Positions 34,797 through 40,043 of a DNA stretch of 40,043 nucleotides are shown here, piece after piece. The translations under genes and the position numbers were made by a program. This DNA comes from Actinomycetota bacterium (lineage in GTDB: Bacteria > Actinomycetota > Coriobacteriia > Anaerosomatales > UBA912). Location of the stretch: positions 1 to 40,043 of the forward strand of contig JAGXSC010000045.1 of assembly GCA_018334075.1 (NCBI GenBank), in the 5' to 3' direction. Every line of letters starts with the position of its first letter. Within the stretch, counting starts at the first letter, position 1. Under the pieces are notes generated by a model. It had not been told where the DNA came from, ran no database searches, and saw nothing but the letters and a program-made list of their open reading frames with translations.

Positions 34797-34818
34797 CTAC
34801 ACAAAAACTACACAAAAA
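34797..34818 (-). repeat. Perfect tandem 11-bp repeat before the binding-protein gene
   Basis: Two directly abutting copies of TTTTTGTGTAG (minus strand) in the 52-bp gap before the substrate-binding protein start. One helical turn apart, they could be a regulator site or a remnant duplication. Confidence 0.7.
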
Positions 34819-34826
34819 CGCGCTCA

Positions 34827-35717
34827 CTATGGTAGCACGAGTCTTGGTAGAGTACCGGCCCAAGTTGAACGGATCATCTCAATGACGCCTCCCTGCGTCA
34901 GCTCATCGAGAACACCTCGGATCTCGGCGGCAAGATCGGTATTTTCGGGTGAGACCGCGACACCTAGCGCTTTGGGCGAACCGTACTGCCCGGCAAAAGC
35001 AACACCTTCGAAATCACGTGCCACATAAGCCGAGACAACCGCGCTGCCGGCCACCACATCTATCTCACCAGCGGAAAGCGCCTGGAGTGCCTCCCTGATA
35101 GTGGGATAGGCCGTCACAGCGCCTTCGCCGAGATCATAGTAGAGCGCCCAGTACGAAGGCGATCCCTGCCGGGCGCCGATCCTCTTGTTACTGAAAGCAT
35201 AGGGCGAAACTATCTGCGCGACGTCGGCCGAAGGCGTAGCCTCAGCCGACGGAGTGGCCGCCTGGCTTTCCTCGGCGTCTGAAATCTCCTGCTCGGGCGC
35301 ATCCTCGGAGCGAACAAAAAACGCTGGGCCGTCCATCATGTAAACGCCTGCGATGTTTACTTCGCCGGCAACCTCTTCGGTCAGAGGAACAGACATCACG
35401 ACATCCACCTTGCCATCGGCCAATGCTGCGGCAGCCTCGGCGGGTGTCACCTGGATGGTGCGCAGCTCAAGTCCAAGCTTTGAGGCGATGGCGGACGCCA
35501 CCTCGATGTCGATTCCGGCCTCAACGTCTGCATCCCGCCCCGCAAAAGGCGGATACTCCAAATCCACACCGACTCTCAGTACCCCGGCTTCGCCGATGAG
35601 TGGAGGGGCAATCTTCGGCTCGATCGTCGGCTCTTCAGCTTGGCGGGCGCACCCTACCACAAGCACCAACATACCTAGCAGCAAGAGAGCGACAACGGCT
35701 TTTCTCCTGACGCGCAT
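34827..35717 (-). CDS. Second substrate-binding lipoprotein (SBP_bac_3)
   Basis: 296 aa. Lipoprotein signal (MRVRRKAVVALLLLGMLVLV, lipobox VVGCAR), then an SBP_bac_3 domain: LRVGVDLEYPPFAGRD, AGIDIEVASAIASKLGLELR, and DVVMSVPLTEEVAG. An Ala/Ser/Glu/Pro-rich stretch of about 25 residues (near 142-168, SDAEESQAATPSAEATPS) is inserted between the lobes where the family normally has a short loop. After it the fold resumes (RIGARQGSPSYWALYYDLG). It has no permease of its own and may share the downstream transporter or act as a sensor protein. Confidence 0.9.
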   Translation of the reverse strand: MRVRRKAVVALLLLGMLVLVVGCARQAEEPTIEPKIAPPLIGEAGVLRVGVDLEYPPFAGRDADVEAGIDIEVASAIASKLGLELRTIQVTPAEAAAALADGKVDVVMSVPLTEEVAGEVNIAGVYMMDGPAFFVRSEDAPEQEISDAEESQAATPSAEATPSADVAQIVSPYAFSNKRIGARQGSPSYWALYYDLGEGAVTAYPTIREALQALSAGEIDVVAGSAVVSAYVARDFEGVAFAGQYGSPKALGVAVSPENTDLAAEIRGVLDELTQGGVIEMIRSTWAGTLPRLVLP

Positions 35718-36018
35718 AGCTCACAACCTCTCGCAAAGTCCATAAATACCGTCATTCAGTAAGTGCTCTCACCCGGCTGACCTGGTCTTTGACCCCACAC
35801 TCGCGTACCGGGACTTTCGCTCGATGCAATCTCACTAACGATCCTCTCGCCCCTGAACCGCGGGATGCGGTCCTAACGGGCGGTACGACTTACCCCTAAG
35901 ACGCGCCATGCTCGCGCGACGAAACCGCCGGCTTACGTGGGTCCTTTCGGCCGCGTCTACCATGGACTTGGGCGCGATAGCGCCCTCAACCACAGACCCG
36001 GGTGGGAGCATAGTGATT
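35718..36018 (-). other. Gene-free 301-bp gap with RNA-like secondary structure
   Basis: No protein frame with a ribosome site. An extended -10 at its start would make a transcript. On the minus strand several helices are visible: GGGCGC/GCGCCC with a 4-nt loop (about 35969-35984); AGACGCG/CGCGTCT (about 35955-35961 with 35900-35906); CGCCC enclosing a GGACCGC/GCGGTTC hairpin with GGGCG (about 35848-35885); CCCGG/CCGGG enclosing GGTC-AAA-GACC (about 35773-35814); and TTAGTGAG/CTTACTGA (about 35756-35763 with 35831-35838). There is no terminator, so it could be a long leader of the downstream binding-protein gene or a stand-alone RNA. The raiA RNA of clostridia lies between comFC and hpf, and this is also just after comFC. 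Confidence 0.4.
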
Positions 36019-36024
36019 CTACCA
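36016..36024 (-). promoter_or_regulatory. Extended -10 promoter candidate after comFC
   Basis: TGGTAGAAT on the minus strand, overlapping the comFC stop codon, identical over nine bases to the element upstream of secA. It would start a transcript near 36009 through the structured gap into the second binding-protein gene. No -35 is seen. Confidence 0.5.
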
Positions 36025-36693
36025 CGCGCGAGCCAGAGCTCCGACCCGAACTTCGTCGGCGCCGCAAGCAAGCAGCGCGGCCGCTGCCGAATCAACCGTC
36101 GCGCAGGTCGTCATCACGTCATCGAGCAGCAATACCCTCGAAGGCAACGATACCTCCCGAACGCCGATCATTGTGGCTGCGACATTCCTTTGCCTTTCCT
36201 GTCTACCGAGATGCCTTTGGTCAGCCCTGGTGGCAGAGTGAAGCGCTAAGAGCAGTGGAACCTCCCACATCCGAGCTAGGCCGTCAGCGACAAACTCGAT
36301 GTGATCGAAACCCCTAAGCGAGATCGCCTTAGGCGACGCCGGAACCGGAACTACCGCCTGGGTCCACTCTCGCCATGACTCCAGCACCTCGGCGAGAACC
36401 GATGTCATAACGGGTGCGAGTCGTCTTTCGCCGCCGTCTTTGTAGATCGTTACCAGCCGAGAGAGCGGGCGCACGAGTGATCCCGCGCAGATCGCCTCGC
36501 TGAACGCAAACTCGCTGTTCCAGCACTCGGTGCACACTATCTCGCCAAACGGCGTTCCGCAATGTCGACACGGATTCGCAGGCCTGATCGCGCGGATTGT
36601 CTCGCGACACCGATCGCAAAGCAGGGCACCCGGGAAGTCACACCCGGCGCACCGAGTGGGATAGACCGCTTCGATAAGGCCTTCAAGCCACAA
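36019..36693 (-). CDS. comFC: ComF family phosphoribosyltransferase-like protein
   Basis: 224 aa from TTG at 36693 (GGGGCG about eight nt upstream). The N-terminal zinc finger has CAGCDFPGALLCDRC and CRHCGTPFGEIVCTEC. The PRTase fold follows, with VVPVPASPKAISLRGFDHIE and the PRPP loop VLLLDDVMTTCATVDSAAAAL. ComFC is needed for DNA uptake in transformable bacteria; in others it is kept without known competence. The phosphate loop reads DDVMTTCAT rather than DDVxTTGAT (Cys in place of Gly), a small deviation. It lies at the end of the punA-ahcY-mtnA run. Confidence 0.93.
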   Translation of the reverse strand: MWLEGLIEAVYPTRCAGCDFPGALLCDRCRETIRAIRPANPCRHCGTPFGEIVCTECWNSEFAFSEAICAGSLVRPLSRLVTIYKDGGERRLAPVMTSVLAEVLESWREWTQAVVPVPASPKAISLRGFDHIEFVADGLARMWEVPLLLALHSATRADQRHLGRQERQRNVAATMIGVREVSLPSRVLLLDDVMTTCATVDSAAAALLACGADEVRVGALARAW

Positions 36694-36768
36694 TTTTCAC
36701 GCCCCAGTTCCCCACCAAAACCGGAATCCCTACCCCGCTCGTGCTGGCGATCGGCCGAAAGATCCAGC

Positions 36769-38001
36769 TTACTCGATCGTCATTTCGTGAAGCCCGCCTG
36801 AGCCCATGCAGGTCAGCCCAAGTGACATCTCAAAATCGGGTCTTACCACGCCCCGCTCAGTAATAATTGCCGTAATGTACTTCGCGGGCGTGATGTCGAA
36901 TGCCGGGTTGTACACCGGAACATTCAGAGGCGCGATTCGCGCCCACCCGTCAAGCTGGTAAGCGCCGCCTTTGCGGGCGACCATGAGCTTGTGTCCCCTT
37001 GATATGTCAAACTCGTACGAGCCTTCTTTGGTAAGCGCGTCGAATGTTTGAACGACTCTCGGATCCGTTGCCTCGAACACCGCCGACCAGGAAACGCCAG
37101 TGACCTCTTCCTCAGAACGCTCTTCGATCACCATCTCAGCACCGGTGCTTATCGTCAGGTTCACCGTGGAGGAAGGAGCGGCGACATAAAACGGGATGCC
37201 GTGTTCATGCGCGAGCACTGCAAGTCCATATGTGCCGATCTTGTTCGCGGTATCCCCGTTTGCGGCTATGTGATCCGCACCGACGATAACCGCGTCCACG
37301 CCCCCTTGCTGCATAACCCAAGCCGCCATGCTATCGGTGATAAGCGCACACGATACCCCTGCCATCATGAGCTCCCAAGCCGTCAAGCGCGCGCCTTGCA
37401 TGACCGGCCGAGTCTCGTCGACCCAGACGTGCTCGACATTGCCCCTTTCGTGGGCGGTGAAAATCACCCCTAGCGCTGTGCCAAAATAGGCTGTGGCCAG
37501 GGACCCAGCGTTACAGTGAGTCAGTATTTTCGAGCCCGGCTCGATCAGATCAGCGCCATTGGCACCCAGGACCCGATTGCGCTCCTCATCTTGGGCGATC
37601 ATGCTCAGGGCCTCCTGTAAGAGGATATCGCGCAGCTCAGGGAGGGGTAGATCGCTCTGGTCATAGGCCAGCCGGCGCATGCGCTCGACTCCCCAGTGAA
37701 GGTTTACCGCTGTTGGACGAGTGGCCTTGATCTCGTCGGCAACATCTTCCAGGGCGGCAAAAAACACATCGTGCGCCTCGATATCGTCAGCCTCATTCGT
37801 GGCCCATGCGGCGATCGCCAGTGCTGCGGCGACACCAAGCGCGGGTGCGCCGCGAACAGCCATCCCCTTTATCGCCCAGCACACTCCCGAATGCGTCTCG
37901 CACTCAAGAATATCTCCCACTAGCGGCAAACGCGACTGGTCGATAAGACGGACCTTGCCATCTTCCCACCAGATCGTCCGTGGAATATCGTTGATCGCCA
38001 T
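36769..38001 (-). CDS. mtnA: Methylthioribose-1-phosphate isomerase with internal insertion
   Basis: 410 aa against about 345-350 for the family. It converts methylthioribose-1-phosphate to methylthioribulose-1-phosphate in methionine salvage. Catalytic Cys163 (LTHCNAGSLAT) and Asp243 (GADHIAANGDTANKIGTYGL) are present; His244 replaces the usual Arg (GADRIAANGD). About 50 residues (roughly 302-352, with FEATDPRVVQTFDALTKEGS and HKLMVARKGGAYQL) are inserted between EEEVTG and the conserved WARIAPLNVPVYNPAFD end. The gene starts two nt after ahcY, so the operon handles both by-products of S-adenosylmethionine. Confidence 0.92.
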   Translation of the reverse strand: MAINDIPRTIWWEDGKVRLIDQSRLPLVGDILECETHSGVCWAIKGMAVRGAPALGVAAALAIAAWATNEADDIEAHDVFFAALEDVADEIKATRPTAVNLHWGVERMRRLAYDQSDLPLPELRDILLQEALSMIAQDEERNRVLGANGADLIEPGSKILTHCNAGSLATAYFGTALGVIFTAHERGNVEHVWVDETRPVMQGARLTAWELMMAGVSCALITDSMAAWVMQQGGVDAVIVGADHIAANGDTANKIGTYGLAVLAHEHGIPFYVAAPSSTVNLTISTGAEMVIEERSEEEVTGVSWSAVFEATDPRVVQTFDALTKEGSYEFDISRGHKLMVARKGGAYQLDGWARIAPLNVPVYNPAFDITPAKYITAIITERGVVRPDFEMSLGLTCMGSGGLHEMTIE

Positions 38002-38003
38002 CG

Positions 38004-39287
<1,284 letters not shown>

Positions 39288-39326
39288 TTAGGTCGGCATG
39301 AACCGCCGAGAAACGACCACAAAAAC

Positions 39327-40043
39327 CTAAAGCCTTGCAAGTATACCAGCCACGAGCCTCGATACGACCGGGGCTTTGTCCGCAGAGGTCGCCAGCACCT
39401 CATCGTGCCCGTGAGCGCTTCCTGCAGCCACGTTGGTCACTAGCGACAGACCCAGCACGCGCATTCCGGCGTGCACCGCGGTGATCACTTCGGGCACGGT
39501 CGACATTCCGACCATATCGGCGCCGAGCGTGCGTAACATCCTGACCTCGGCGGGCGTTTCGAAGGCAGGTCCACTCAAGGCTGCGTACACTCCCTGGCGC
39601 AGATCGATCCCGAGCTCTGACGCCACCTGCTTGGCCAACGCGCGCAACTCCGGGTCGTAAGCCTGCGTCATCGGAGGGAACCTGGGTCCGAACTCATCGA
39701 CGTTCGGGCCGATGAGCGGGTTGGTAAACATGAGGTTGATGTGATCCTCGATAAGCACGATGTCTCCCGGCGAAAGCTCCGGCGAGACACCACCGGCGGC
39801 GTTCGTGGCCACTAGAGTGTCAGCGCCGAGAAGGCGCGCCACCCGGACATAGAGCGCGAGCAGTTCGATCGGGTGCCCCTCGTAGTAGTGGATGCGGCCC
39901 TGCATGATGAGGACGGGAGTGTCTCCGGCGTGGCCGAAGGTGAAGCGACCAGAGTGGCCCTCGACGCTGGGCGGAGGAAATCCCGGCACCTCCTCAAAGG
40001 GCAGGGATGCCGCGACCTTAGTCTCGCCGACAACACCATCGAG
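39327..40043 (-). CDS. punA: Purine nucleoside phosphorylase, partial (5' end beyond right edge)
   Basis: 238 codons to the window edge without a start, so the N-terminus is missing; the family has about 270 aa. It is the trimeric PNP/MTAP superfamily: LIMQGRIHYYEGHPIELLAL, ATNAAGGVSPELSPGDIVLI, the ALSGPAFETPAEVRMLRTLG purine-site motif, VGMSTVPEVITAVHAG and VTNVAAG. It phosphorolyses purine nucleosides; next to ahcY and mtnA it may act on adenosine-derived or methylthio nucleosides, but the SHGHDE-type end (SAHGHDEV) fits general PNP better than MTAP. Confidence 0.92.
   Translation of the reverse strand, partial: LDGVVGETKVAASLPFEEVPGFPPPSVEGHSGRFTFGHAGDTPVLIMQGRIHYYEGHPIELLALYVRVARLLGADTLVATNAAGGVSPELSPGDIVLIEDHINLMFTNPLIGPNVDEFGPRFPPMTQAYDPELRALAKQVASELGIDLRQGVYAALSGPAFETPAEVRMLRTLGADMVGMSTVPEVITAVHAGMRVLGLSLVTNVAAGSAHGHDEVLATSADKAPVVSRLVAGILARL

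Noticed and set aside
35718-36018. T-box, SAM riboswitch or RNase P RNA
   Set aside because: A GTACCG and GAAAGTCC string recall these classes, but the other conserved blocks (T-box bulge with GGTACCGCG, SAM core, RNase P universals) and a terminator are missing.

Overview
The window looks like the chromosome of an actinobacterium, most likely an anaerobic, Coriobacteriia-like lineage. The basis is moderate GC content, frequent GTG/TTG starts, a MalT-type ATPase fused to a SARP-like (BTAD) activator domain, a DUF5317 membrane protein, and the secA-prfB / ftsEX / rnr-smpB-ssrA neighbourhoods. Nearly every gene is on the minus strand; the one convincing plus-strand gene is a small hypothetical divergent from rnr.

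Positions 1-9.8 kb are a mobile defence island. Read on the minus strand (right to left) it starts at the 3' end of the tmRNA gene, a classic integration site. First come the wreckage of a type I restriction-modification locus (Xre-like HTH, HsdM C-terminus, intact RhuM protein, HsdS N-terminus) and Fic-like and DUF1016-like remnants. Then comes a BREX type 3-like operon: an HTH regulator broken by an amber codon, brxF, brxC/pglY, a Schlafen/AlbA_2-type ATP-binding protein that is not part of the canonical gene set, and pglXI, which runs off the left edge. brxHII, pglZ and brxA would be expected beyond position 1 but are not visible.

Positions 9.8-24 kb are core chromosome: trans-translation and RNA decay (ssrA, smpB, rnr), then one long minus-strand run, secA-prfB-PHP phosphoesterase-YitT-split transketolase-ftsE-ftsX-ctpA, with many 1-17 nt overlaps. 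A 435-bp gap upstream of secA holds what looks like a terminator-ended structured RNA: a 16-position helix with one mismatch closes a multibranched domain.

Positions 24-32.3 kb hold the 1113-aa STAND/BTAD regulator, a three-gene membrane signalling operon (HD-GYP phosphodiesterase, a degenerate HD-GYP-like partner, DUF5317), a candidate 24-aa hydrophobic peptide gene with a perfect Shine-Dalgarno, a 223-aa unknown, and the long-form hibernation factor hpf.

Positions 32.3-40 kb hold a polar amino-acid ABC transporter with two tandem binding proteins, a 301-bp gap with further RNA-like structure, comFC, and a methylthioadenosine / S-adenosylhomocysteine salvage operon (purine nucleoside phosphorylase, ahcY, mtnA). 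The phosphorylase runs off the right edge.
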